Shown here one piece after another: positions 56,659-64,000 of a DNA stretch of 64,000 bases (positions are counted from its first letter, which is position 1; each line of letters opens with the position of its first letter). Origin of the DNA: a virus; IMG/VR virus record IMGVR_UViG_3300022682_000042, positions 1-64,000 of that record. One strand, written 5' to 3'. Under the pieces are notes generated by a model. That model saw only the letters and a list, made by a program, of their open reading frames with translations, made no database searches and was not told where the DNA came from. Both the position numbers and the translations under genes were made by a program.

Positions 56659-56890
56659 ACTAATAATGGTCCCGGTCAACTCGACTAACCTGTTGGCCGT
56701 GGGATATGAGTCAGAGACCTTAACCCTTTACGTCCAGTTTAAGAATGGTCGGACTTACAAATACCACCGGGTTCCCGAACAGGTTTATCTTGACATATTG
56801 GCCTTCAATCAGTCACCAAACCTGAGTATAGGCCAGTATTTTGAGAAGGCTGTCAAGGGGGGTCAGTACAAATATACGGAGGTGACATAG
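56651..56890 (+). CDS. KTSC-domain protein
   Basis: In this 79-residue protein, PVNSTNLLAVGYESETLTLY, VQFKNGRTYKYHRVPEQVY and a final YFEKAVKGGQYKYT form the KTSC domain, a small beta/alpha module common in phages and mobile elements. The role is unknown. It overlaps the previous gene by 8 bases. Confidence 0.85.
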   Translation: MTELIMVPVNSTNLLAVGYESETLTLYVQFKNGRTYKYHRVPEQVYLDILAFNQSPNLSIGQYFEKAVKGGQYKYTEVT

Positions 56891-57112
56891 ATGGCAATGG
56901 CTACAATGGCTAACCGGAGAAAAGATAGTAAGCCCAGAGTTTTATGGGTAGGAAAAGATGGGGAACAGGCTATACCAATAGCTACTCCATCTGGCAAATT
57001 CATTGAAATAAATTGGAGGATATTAAGACGGTGGCTTATTATAACTCTGGTTGTCATTGGTATTTTTTCTTGTGGGTTTGTATCCGGGGCTACCTGGATG
57101 TGGGGAGGATAA
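56891..57112 (+). CDS. Small membrane protein
   Basis: This 73-residue protein has a basic start (MANRRKDSKPRVLWVGKDGE) and one membrane helix near the C-terminus (WLIITLVVIGIFSCGFVSGA). It lies between the KTSC and transketolase C-terminal genes. Unknown. Confidence 0.55.
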   Translation: MAMATMANRRKDSKPRVLWVGKDGEQAIPIATPSGKFIEINWRILRRWLIITLVVIGIFSCGFVSGATWMWGG

Positions 57113-57113
57113 G

Positions 57114-58058
57114 ATGGCCCAAAGTATTGTGAGTAATGATAGTCTCCGGGTGGCCTTTGGCAATGCCCTACTTGACCTGGCCCTCCTATCTGACTTTCAA
57201 ATTTTTGACGCCGACATAGCTGGAGGTTGCGGCCTTTCTCAGTTTCGGGAAACCTACCCGGACCGACTGACAAATGTGGGGATAGCTGAGGCCGGAATGG
57301 TCGGGATAGCAGCCGGTTACAGTCGGGCTACCGGTAGGAAGGCCATTGCAAGCACGTTTGCAATGTTTGGCTGGAGGGCCGCCGAAATTTTCTCCCTATC
57401 TGTGGCCTATAACCGATTTGATGTGACCTTGGCCCTTTCACACGCCGGACTCGGAACGGGCCCGGATGGGGCCAGTTGTCAGCCTATGAATGTTATTTCA
57501 ACTTGGGCCTCTATCCCTAATACGGTGGTATTATGGCCCTCTACCCCGACCTTGATGCGACAGGCCGTAACCTGGCTATTGGGAGAGTATGAGGGGCCGG
57601 CAGTCCTGATAACGGGCCGGTCCCCGGTCACCTTTGATTTGCCGGAGGCCCATCGGTTCCATTTTGGCAAGGTTCAACCGGCCTGGGGGACCGACATCCC
57701 GGAGGTAGTTATTTGCGGGGTTGGGCCTGGGGTGGGGGTGGCTGTTGAGGCAGCCCAAATATTATCAAGTCGGGATATCCCAACTGTGGCCCTGGACTGC
57801 CATACTTTGGCCCCATTCGATGAGGCCGGGGTTAGAGGCTTTTGTAGTCCGGCCAAAGTGGTGGTTACGGTTGAGGATGGGGGACCGAGTGGCCTGTATA
57901 GTTTGGTTTGTCGAGCATTGGCTCAGGCCGAACGAAGGCCCCCGGTGGCCCCGGTTTGTGTCTGGGGGTGGGGAGAAAGCGGGGAGGCCCCGGAACTCTA
58001 CGAGAAACACGGTATAACGGCTGAGGGGGTAATTAAGGCTGTGGAGAGGTGGTTATGA
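57114..58058 (+). CDS. Transketolase C-terminal subunit
   Basis: The start at 57114 follows GGGAGG. This 314-residue protein has a pyrimidine-binding domain (SLRVAFGNALLDLALLSDFQ; VGIAEAGMVGIAAGYSRATG, with the catalytic-type E in GIAEAGM) and a C-terminal transketolase domain (PEVVICGVGPGVGVAVEAAQ; VVVTVEDGGPSGLYSLVCRA). Together with the gene at 55608 it would form one two-subunit TPP enzyme; three small genes are inserted between the two. Confidence 0.9.
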   Translation: MAQSIVSNDSLRVAFGNALLDLALLSDFQIFDADIAGGCGLSQFRETYPDRLTNVGIAEAGMVGIAAGYSRATGRKAIASTFAMFGWRAAEIFSLSVAYNRFDVTLALSHAGLGTGPDGASCQPMNVISTWASIPNTVVLWPSTPTLMRQAVTWLLGEYEGPAVLITGRSPVTFDLPEAHRFHFGKVQPAWGTDIPEVVICGVGPGVGVAVEAAQILSSRDIPTVALDCHTLAPFDEAGVRGFCSPAKVVVTVEDGGPSGLYSLVCRALAQAERRPPVAPVCVWGWGESGEAPELYEKHGITAEGVIKAVERWL

Positions 58059-58807
58059 TAGATTTATCAGGCCGAAATTATCTTGTCATTGGCGGCTCCG
58101 GCCTTCTCGGTCGGGCCATTGCCCTGGCTATTGCTGAGGCCGGGGGCCGGGTAGCTATTACCTTTGATGAAAACTTGGACGGGGCCAAAGCCACGGTCAG
58201 GCTATTGGGAGGCAAGGCCCTACCAGGCCCATACCGGTTAGATGTCGTTGACCAGGACAGCCTTGAGGCTTTTGTAGATGACCTGAAACGAGAGGGGGTT
58301 CGGTTCGATGGCCTGGTCTACGGGGCCGGGGTCAACTCACCCGGTAGTATAAATCAGGTTAAGCCAGAGGTAGCCCGGTGGGTTATTGAGACAAATGTTA
58401 TAGGGGCCTGGAATGTAGCCCAACAGATAACCCCGTTCGTTGACCCGGAAGGGTCGGTGGTTTTTATCGGGTCATCTTGTGCTTATACTGGGGGCAGAAA
58501 GTCAGTTCACTATTCAATGTCAAAGTCGGCCTTGAGTGGCCTTGTCCTGGGCCTGGCCTGGCAATTGGGGGACTCGCATAAGTTCGATGGGTGGTCCATC
58601 CGGGTAAACGTCGTTCATCCCGGTTATGTTGAAAGTCCGATGGCTGACAAGGCCGGTTCAACAACCAATGAGGCCGTGGAACGCTCGGTCCTGAAACGAC
58701 TGGCCAGGGCGGAAGAGATAGCCGGCCCGGTTTTGTGGCTATTGTCCGATTTGAGTAGTTATGTGACCGGGCAAGAAATACGGATAGATGGGGGGTTGTT
58801 GCCGTGA
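58055..58807 (+). CDS. Short-chain dehydrogenase/reductase
   Basis: This 250-residue classical SDR has LVIGGSGLLGRAIALAIAEA (NAD(P) site), DGLVYGAGVNSPG (NNAG-like), VVFIGSSCAYTGGRKSVHYS and the catalytic Y-x-x-x-K in YSMSKSALSG. RVNVVHPGYVES and YVTGQEIRIDGG complete the family. It reduces or oxidises a sugar keto group. ATGA overlap with the transketolase gene. Confidence 0.9.
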   Translation: MIDLSGRNYLVIGGSGLLGRAIALAIAEAGGRVAITFDENLDGAKATVRLLGGKALPGPYRLDVVDQDSLEAFVDDLKREGVRFDGLVYGAGVNSPGSINQVKPEVARWVIETNVIGAWNVAQQITPFVDPEGSVVFIGSSCAYTGGRKSVHYSMSKSALSGLVLGLAWQLGDSHKFDGWSIRVNVVHPGYVESPMADKAGSTTNEAVERSVLKRLARAEEIAGPVLWLLSDLSSYVTGQEIRIDGGLLP

Positions 58808-59943
58808 CCCAACTAACCGGTAAGAATATCCTCTTTGTTGGCGGTCCCACTGAGGCAATCCCCGGTTTTGCTCAGGCCAAAGCCCTGGGGGTCAACGTCT
58901 ATGTATCCGATGGAAACCCTGACAGTTTGGGGTTAAGATGGGCCAAAAAATACGGGGCCGGATGGGGAGTGGCCTCAACTTATGATACCGAACAGACTAT
59001 TGACATAGCCTGGCGGTTGGCCGGGGGAAACCTTGACGGGATTGTGGCCCTGTCTTGCGATGTAGGGCCGGTAGTAGCTCGAACGGCCCAAGCCCTGGGT
59101 TTACCCCACATCGACCCGGAAACAGCCGATCTATCCTGGGATAAGCAAGCCTTAAGGGTCAAACTACAACGGGCTATGGTTCCGGTGGCTGACGGCTGGT
59201 TACATCCGGTAGATCGGGAATTATGGATGATACCGTCTGAGACCTGGGTTATCAAACCTATTGGAGGCCGGGGTGGGCGTGGGGTCAGGCTAGCCCGAAC
59301 AGCCGGAGAAATGAGACAGGCTATCAAAGAGGCCGGGCAAGTGGCCCGGTTGGTAGTCATTGAGCAATTTGTACCGGGGCCTCAAGTCAGTACAGAGACG
59401 ATAATCTGGGGAGGCCAACCCGTCTTTACCGGCATTACAGATCGGGATTATCGTTTTGACCAGACATTTCCATTCGTCACAGAATTTGGGGGGTGGGGTA
59501 GATCAAAGTACGACTCCAAACCTGTCCGGTATGGGATACGGGAAACGGTGGGAAAAGTAGTTAAGGCCCTGGGTATTGAGGCCGGAACGATAAAATGTGA
59601 CATCGTTTTGGATGAAAGGCGGGGCCTTTTACCGACTATCATAGAAACGGCTGTGGGTCGGCTGAGTGGGGGGTACAGTGCTACCCACTACTGGCCTATA
59701 TGCTACGGGGTAGACTTTATCGGAGCAGCCCTCTCGGTAGCCTGTGGCCTTGACCCGGCTCCATTCCTGATACCATCCGGCAGGCCGTTGTATTGCCGGG
59801 GGATATACCGGGATGCGGTCAAAGCCCATTGTGGACCTGAGAGGGGCCGGTTCTTTTTGGCCCTGGGTAAAAGCCGGGAAGAGGCTGAATTGAAGGCAGA
59901 AAGAAAGGTAGAACAGTGGAAAAAACACACCAACAACTATTAA
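58804..59943 (+). CDS. ATP-grasp carboxylate-amine ligase-like enzyme
   Basis: This 379-residue protein starts at GTG overlapping the SDR stop. The pre-ATP-grasp Rossmann part (KNILFVGGPTEAIPGFAQAK; DGNPDSLGLRWAKKYG) is followed by the ATP-grasp core (TWVIKPIGGRGGRGVRLART; RLVVIEQFVPGPQVSTETII; IETAVGRLSGGYSATHYWPI). It probably ligates an amino acid or other amine to a carboxyl group of a sugar or precursor. Substrate unknown. Confidence 0.82.
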   Translation: MTQLTGKNILFVGGPTEAIPGFAQAKALGVNVYVSDGNPDSLGLRWAKKYGAGWGVASTYDTEQTIDIAWRLAGGNLDGIVALSCDVGPVVARTAQALGLPHIDPETADLSWDKQALRVKLQRAMVPVADGWLHPVDRELWMIPSETWVIKPIGGRGGRGVRLARTAGEMRQAIKEAGQVARLVVIEQFVPGPQVSTETIIWGGQPVFTGITDRDYRFDQTFPFVTEFGGWGRSKYDSKPVRYGIRETVGKVVKALGIEAGTIKCDIVLDERRGLLPTIIETAVGRLSGGYSATHYWPICYGVDFIGAALSVACGLDPAPFLIPSGRPLYCRGIYRDAVKAHCGPERGRFFLALGKSREEAELKAERKVEQWKKHTNNY

Positions 59944-60131
59944 AAGACTTCCTGATGGAAGTCAAAATATCAGGCCGGATTATTGTCGGTAAACAGGCAG
60001 CCCTGGAAGCCTTTGCCAGATGGCTAGATAACCGGCAGGCCAATAAGGTGAGAAGGCAACAAGAGAAATCGGATAGTTATACAGTGCCGGTTCAGGCAGC
60101 CAAAATTATAGCTTCACGGGATGAAAAATGA
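59916..60131 (+). CDS. Small helical protein
   Basis: This 71-residue, charged and helical protein (QQLLKDFLMEVKISGRIIVG; LEAFARWLDNRQANKVRRQQ) overlaps the ATP-grasp gene by 28 bases and the next gene by 4. Unknown. Confidence 0.55.
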   Translation: MEKTHQQLLKDFLMEVKISGRIIVGKQAALEAFARWLDNRQANKVRRQQEKSDSYTVPVQAAKIIASRDEK

Positions 60132-60943
60132 TACAAATGGTCGGGGACGAAAAACTGGATAAATTTTTGTCAGACCATAATATTATTGTAGATACCCTGG
60201 ATAACGGGTTGACGTTATCCAGTAATCTTAATGATGACCAGGTTTTTCTGTCTCTTGAGCAATCCCCGGTAGTAGTCAGAGAACAACCCCGGCCTATTTG
60301 TGTGATGGTAGCTGGCGTCCCCCGGTCTGGTACATCCTGTTTGGCCGGGGTATTACACAGGTTAGGGGTCAGAATGGGGCCGTTTATCAATACAGATTCT
60401 GAGGCCAACCGAATGGGATATCATGAACATCTAGGGCTGGTTACATTTCATAGTAATTGGACCGGCCAAAATGTTCGGGAAGAATGGGACCCGGCCAACA
60501 TTACAAGGTTGGTAAAAATGGATGAAGAAACCAGAGAAGCCTATCAGGATGTGATTAAAGAGAGTGAGGAATGGGTTGGGCCTGGGAGCTTATGGGGGTT
60601 TAAGGATTTACGGATTTATCATTTTATCAACGAGTTTGTTAAATTAACCAGGTCTGAACTGATGGTGGTTGATGTTATCAGAAACACGGAAGCTACAATA
60701 GCTTCTATTGCTAATTACCCCGGCTTTAAAGGAGACCCCAAAAAAACATTTGAAGCGTGGCACATGATGAAACAGATTGCGTTAAATGTTTTAACCAACT
60801 ATGGTGCGCCCCGGTTAGTTATAGCTTATGAGGCCCTGCTATCAAACCCGGGCCGGCAAGTTCAATATATTGCTAATTTTTTAGGGGTTAAGATGAATGA
60901 GGCGGCCATTGAATTTATTGATCCAACTTTGAATAGGCATTGA
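60128..60943 (+). CDS. Sulfotransferase-like protein
   Basis: This 271-residue protein has ICVMVAGVPRSGTSCLAGVL (PRSGT phosphosulfate loop), LWGFKDLRIYHFINEFVKLT, ELMVVDVIRNTEATIASIAN (R..S-like 3'-phosphate site region) and LVIAYEALLSNPGRQVQYIA. It is the second sulfotransferase-like gene of the cluster and is only distantly related to the gene at 52972. AT-richer than the cytidylyltransferase that follows. Confidence 0.78.
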   Translation: MIQMVGDEKLDKFLSDHNIIVDTLDNGLTLSSNLNDDQVFLSLEQSPVVVREQPRPICVMVAGVPRSGTSCLAGVLHRLGVRMGPFINTDSEANRMGYHEHLGLVTFHSNWTGQNVREEWDPANITRLVKMDEETREAYQDVIKESEEWVGPGSLWGFKDLRIYHFINEFVKLTRSELMVVDVIRNTEATIASIANYPGFKGDPKKTFEAWHMMKQIALNVLTNYGAPRLVIAYEALLSNPGRQVQYIANFLGVKMNEAAIEFIDPTLNRH

Positions 60944-60944
60944 T

Positions 60945-61958
60945 ATGACTGACCTACTAACTGTTCTCTGCGCCCGGACCTCCTCAGAACGGCTCCCCGG
61001 CAAGGTCCTGGCCCCAATCTGTGGCTCTCCTTTGTTGGCCTGGATAATACGCCGGTTGTCTCACCCTACCACCGGGGTCGGGGGCAAGGTAGTAGTAGGG
61101 ACAACCACCCTGCCGGAAGATGACGAGATAGAGCAGGTAGCTCGGCAGGAAGGAGTTGACTGTTACCGGCATCCAGACCCGGATGATGTAACCGGTCGGG
61201 TCTATGAATGTGCCAAACGATGGCCTTCCCGGTTTATCCTCAGAGCCTTATGTGACTGTCCCTGGTTGGCCACCGATTTGGTCCGCCGGTCAGTTCACGT
61301 TATGAGGCGGTCTGAGGGTGATCTGTTCCTGTGGTATGGTCAGAATACAAGTTTAGTCTACGGGGCCAGTGAGTTCCCTTGGTCCCATCGGGTTTGGGCC
61401 TATACCCAGGAAAATGGCAAAGGAGACGAACGGGAACACCCCTCCCTATATGTTCACCGGAACCGGGGCCTGTGGGCAACCTCAACCTGTTACCACGACC
61501 CTCCCCCGGCAGTTTATTACCGGCATCCCCACCGGCTACGACTTGAGGTAGACTGGCCTGAAGATTTGGCCCTGGTCCGGGCTGTGTCTGAGAAAGGCCC
61601 TGGGATGTTGGCCCCCTTAGATGAGGTTGTCAGGTGGCTGGATAAACACGATGAGATAGCAGCCCTAAACCGTCACAGGGTCGAACGGACCGGGAACATT
61701 GCCAGTTATCCCCCCGACCTTCATCGGGAATGGTATAAATTGATGAAGGATAGCCCGGTCTGGACGTGGGACAATAAGTTGGTTGAGTCTCCGGTTGGCC
61801 GAAAGGGGTCTCCGGTCTGTTGTGATAATTGCGGCTTGTTATTGGGGTGGGGACTGGATGGCCGGTTCGTGGAACGTAAGACCGGGGGAATATGGGATGA
61901 GGGGCGACTTCCCTGTATTAACTGTGGGGAGGTTCGGGTTTGGGCGAGGAGTAAGTAA
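60945..61958 (+). CDS. SpsF/PseF-like cytidylyltransferase with zinc-knuckle tail
   Basis: In this 337-residue protein, LTVLCARTSSERLPGKVLAP (R-x-x-S-x-R-L-P-x-K nucleotide-binding signature), LLAWIIRRLSHPTTG, VVVGTTTLPEDDEIEQVARQ and FILRALCDCPWLATDLVRRS (D metal site) match the SpsF/KdsB-like cytidylyltransferases that activate nonulosonates. After residue about 285 a CCDNCGLLLGWG ... LPCINCGEVRVW zinc-knuckle tail is added, which is not usual. It would make a CMP-sugar. Last gene before a terminator. Confidence 0.85.
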   Translation: MTDLLTVLCARTSSERLPGKVLAPICGSPLLAWIIRRLSHPTTGVGGKVVVGTTTLPEDDEIEQVARQEGVDCYRHPDPDDVTGRVYECAKRWPSRFILRALCDCPWLATDLVRRSVHVMRRSEGDLFLWYGQNTSLVYGASEFPWSHRVWAYTQENGKGDEREHPSLYVHRNRGLWATSTCYHDPPPAVYYRHPHRLRLEVDWPEDLALVRAVSEKGPGMLAPLDEVVRWLDKHDEIAALNRHRVERTGNIASYPPDLHREWYKLMKDSPVWTWDNKLVESPVGRKGSPVCCDNCGLLLGWGLDGRFVERKTGGIWDEGRLPCINCGEVRVWARSK

Positions 61959-61961
61959 AAG

Positions 61962-61985
61962 AAGCCCTAACCAGGGCTTTTTTTT
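61962..61985 (+). terminator. Rho-independent terminator after the glycan cluster
   Basis: AAGCCCT/AGGGCTT stem (61962-61979) with a 4-base loop and an eight-T run lies 4 bases after the cytidylyltransferase stop. Confidence 0.92.
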
Positions 61986-62022
61986 GATTTAATTCAAGTA
62001 TTGTGTTATAATATATTTTGAG

Positions 62023-62120
62023 ATTGGTTGATTGTGACATTGTAAAAAGTGTTGTAATGTGTTAAACTGTAGCAAAGCAAGGCCGGGAGATGACCCCAGG
62101 GTTATCCCGGCCTTTTTCTT
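62023..62120 (+). promoter_or_regulatory. Late leader before the portal gene
   Basis: The motif ATTGGTTGATTGTGAC (62023-62038) differs by one base from the copies at 5254 and 38416. TTATAAT near 62006-62012 could be a -10. The hairpin GGCCGGGA/TCCCGGCC (62081-62112) is followed by TTTTTCTTT and then GTGAGGAC and ATG 62133. Confidence 0.65.
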
Positions 62121-62132
62121 TGTGAGGACAAA

Positions 62133-64000
62133 ATGACAGAATATTTGACGGCCAAAGAAGTCAAAGAGCGATACGGTTTTGATAGGTCCAGTCTACTCCG
62201 ATGGGAGGATGCCGGCCAACTACAGGTTGACCGGACCCCATCGGGGGGCCAAAGACGTTACCGGCCGGAGGCCATTGAAAAAGCGATGATTGGGGGTGGT
62301 CGGGATATCCCGACTGCCAAACAAGATGACAGGCCAACCAGACAACGGCCCAGGGGGGCTATGTTTGCCGAACTGGGAGCACCGGGCCTGACTCGTTTTG
62401 GTGGCTCGGTTTTAGAGGAACGTTTATCTGAACTACAGGGTCATAAGGGGTGGCGGCGATACAGAGAAATGAGGAGCAACGATGCGGTTATTGCCGCCGT
62501 CTTCTTCGGCCTGGTCAACGCTCTCAAGCAGCCCTCAGTCAGGGTCAAACCGGCCTCAGACAAAGACCCTGACAAACGGGTGGCCGAGTTCGTGCAGTCC
62601 TGCCTGGATGATATGTCGTTTACCTGGAACGATACGATGGACCTGATTCTCAACCCGGTCTTTGAACAAGGTTTTGCAGTGCCGGAAATAGTCTATAAAC
62701 GCCGGTTGGGGCCGGACGATGAGACCCCATCCCGGTATAATGATGGCCTGATAGGGTGGCGCAAGTGGGCGCCGAGGCCAGCCGAAAGTTTGGCCGACGG
62801 CAACGAATGGATATTCGATGCCAATGGGGGGGTCCGGGGCATTAACCAACAATTCGATTATGACATCACCCCCTCGACCCCGATAGTCCCTAAAGAGGTT
62901 CCGGGCCTCAACCCCAATGAGACCCAACCAGCCCTGGCCTCTATTCCCATTGAAAAGTTACTTCACTTTCGGACTACCCTACATCCGGCCAATACACCGG
63001 AGGGGATGTCAATATTACGGCCAATGTGGCAAAGTTACTGGATGTCTCAAAATATGATGGAGATTGAAGGTATCGGGGTCGAACGGGACTTGGGTGGTAT
63101 CCCGGTCATCTATCTGGGGCAGGGGACAACGTTAGGCGATGACCCGAATAGCGACTGGTCAATTTCCAAAGACATTGTGACCAATATCCGGGTAGACGAA
63201 CAACACGGGGTAGTCATCCCCCACCCCAAATTGGGGACAGTTGGTAATACCGGCCAGGGAGTGTTATTGGAGCTATTGTCAACCGGCGGCCGGCGGCAGT
63301 GGGATGTAGGAAATATCATTGATCGGTATGATAAACGGAAAGCCCTGTCAGCTCTGGCCCAATTCATTATGTTGGGGATGCAACAGGTGGGGAGTTATGC
63401 CCTATCCAGCCACCAGGGAGATTTATTTGTACTGGCAGCCCAGGCCCATTTGCAAGCCGTGGCCGGGGTCATCAATCGGCACGGAGTCAGACGGTTAGTT
63501 GAGCTAAACCCCTTCCCCGGTATGACCGGCCTGCCCGAAGTGGCCTTTTCCCCGGTTGGGGTTCCCAAGTTGGAAGAATTGTCTGAATTCGTGAATAAGC
63601 TAGTTGAACGGGAAGTGTTGACCCCGGATCAAGAGTTGGAGCGACATCTCAGGCAGGTAGCCGGGTTGCCTCAGAAGCCTATCCAGGTTATGGATGATAC
63701 AATAACCGAAACGGACCGGGTGGAACGGGACGCCGAACGAACGGCCCTGTTACTCCGCCGGATAAGTCTGGCCGTGGACCCGTTAGAAGAGTTGGGGGCC
63801 ATCAATCCGGGAGAGGGAGCAGAACTATTGAGGCCCCTGGTTGAGGAACTAAAAGATAGCCTGCGGGGTGACCCAACTTTACCCGGTATCGGGGAGGACC
63901 AGTACAGTGATATGGTGCAGGCGGCCAAACTCCGGCTCAAGTACGACCGGGCAGCCGGGGTCAAGTTAGAGAAAGCGGCCCGGCAGTACGTTGATCGGTT
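62133..64000 (+). CDS. Portal protein with N-terminal MerR-like HTH (partial)
   Basis: The frame runs from ATG 62133 to the window end (at least 622 residues, C-terminus missing). Residues 1-55 are a MerR/excisionase-type HTH (YLTAKEVKERYGFDRSSLLR, then a wing and GGQRRYRPEAIEKA). From about residue 75 the sequence is a phage portal of the DUF935-like group (ELGAPGLTRFGGSVLEERLS; YREMRSNDAVIAAVFFGLVN; ALKQPSVRVKPA; then LIGWRKWAPRP; AQFIMLGMQQVGSYALSSHQ). Fusion of a DNA-binding domain to a portal is unusual. Confidence 0.85.
   Translation, partial: MTEYLTAKEVKERYGFDRSSLLRWEDAGQLQVDRTPSGGQRRYRPEAIEKAMIGGGRDIPTAKQDDRPTRQRPRGAMFAELGAPGLTRFGGSVLEERLSELQGHKGWRRYREMRSNDAVIAAVFFGLVNALKQPSVRVKPASDKDPDKRVAEFVQSCLDDMSFTWNDTMDLILNPVFEQGFAVPEIVYKRRLGPDDETPSRYNDGLIGWRKWAPRPAESLADGNEWIFDANGGVRGINQQFDYDITPSTPIVPKEVPGLNPNETQPALASIPIEKLLHFRTTLHPANTPEGMSILRPMWQSYWMSQNMMEIEGIGVERDLGGIPVIYLGQGTTLGDDPNSDWSISKDIVTNIRVDEQHGVVIPHPKLGTVGNTGQGVLLELLSTGGRRQWDVGNIIDRYDKRKALSALAQFIMLGMQQVGSYALSSHQGDLFVLAAQAHLQAVAGVINRHGVRRLVELNPFPGMTGLPEVAFSPVGVPKLEELSEFVNKLVEREVLTPDQELERHLRQVAGLPQKPIQVMDDTITETDRVERDAERTALLLRRISLAVDPLEELGAINPGEGAELLRPLVEELKDSLRGDPTLPGIGEDQYSDMVQAAKLRLKYDRAAGVKLEKAARQYVDR

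Noticed and set aside
1-64000. tRNA genes or tmRNA
   Set aside because: No cloverleaf with a TTCGANNC-type arm was recognised in the gaps; the structured leaders do not fit tRNA or tmRNA folds.

Overview
This window reads as most of the genome of a tailed, siphovirus-like bacteriophage, possibly a phage-plasmid. The evidence is a complete-looking virion morphogenesis series: portal, XkdF-type protease, scaffold, capsid, connectors, HK97 gp10-like protein, tail terminator, tail tube, gpG/gpGT chaperones with a frameshift site, tape measure, distal tail protein, hub and fibres. A phage replication block follows. No rRNA, tRNA or housekeeping gene is visible. The host cannot be named from this sequence. 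Promoters are standard -35/-10 type with 17-bp spacers, genes are tightly overlapped, and the backbone is moderately GC-rich and very rich in GGCC and CCGG. A Chloroflexota host is only a weak guess.

Layout. 1-719 is gene-free and GC-rich with repeated GTACCC. 773-5219 holds two small leftward genes, an XRE regulator and a DUF2637 / FtsK-like ATPase module that resembles plasmid or ICE DNA-transfer genes. 5315-20967 is head and fibre morphogenesis, interrupted by a CRISPR - tnpB - CRISPR element (6488-8575) and a leftward HNH cluster (10934-12297). 21166-23299 is an integron-like island: four attC-like sites, four leftward cassette genes and a divergent, degenerate IntI-like recombinase. 23299-35160 is a glycosyltransferase followed by tail genes. 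35236-44704 is replication and early genes (SSB-like protein, exonuclease, RusA, primase, HNH, initiator-like protein, DnaB-like helicase, Gp37/Gp68 protein). 45131 is a holin-like gene. 45566-61958 is a long nucleotide-sugar and surface-glycan cluster. It contains PseB-, NeuB/PseI-, PseG- and SpsF/PseF-like enzymes, a class III aminotransferase, oxidoreductases, methyltransferases, a split transketolase, an ATP-grasp ligase and two sulfotransferases. From 62133 a portal gene with a fused MerR-like helix-turn-helix runs off the window.

Regulation. Early promoters share a 12-bp element, AAAATACTTGAC, which is also present as an inverted pair in the XRE intergenic region, so that regulator may control an early regulon. 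The late structural modules each begin with a promoter, a short leader and a hairpin plus T-run that looks like an intrinsic terminator placed directly before the ribosome binding site. This suggests antitermination or leader-RNA control. A 16-bp motif recurs in three leaders, and two early leaders can form large crossing (pseudoknot-like) helices.

The portal at the right edge and the protease near the left edge would be neighbours if the genome is circular and slightly longer than the window. This is an inference. The two strongest candidates for an undescribed system are the integron-like cassette island inside the morphogenesis operon and the pair of outward-facing type I-E-like CRISPR mini-arrays around a tnpB / ribbon-helix-helix pair.
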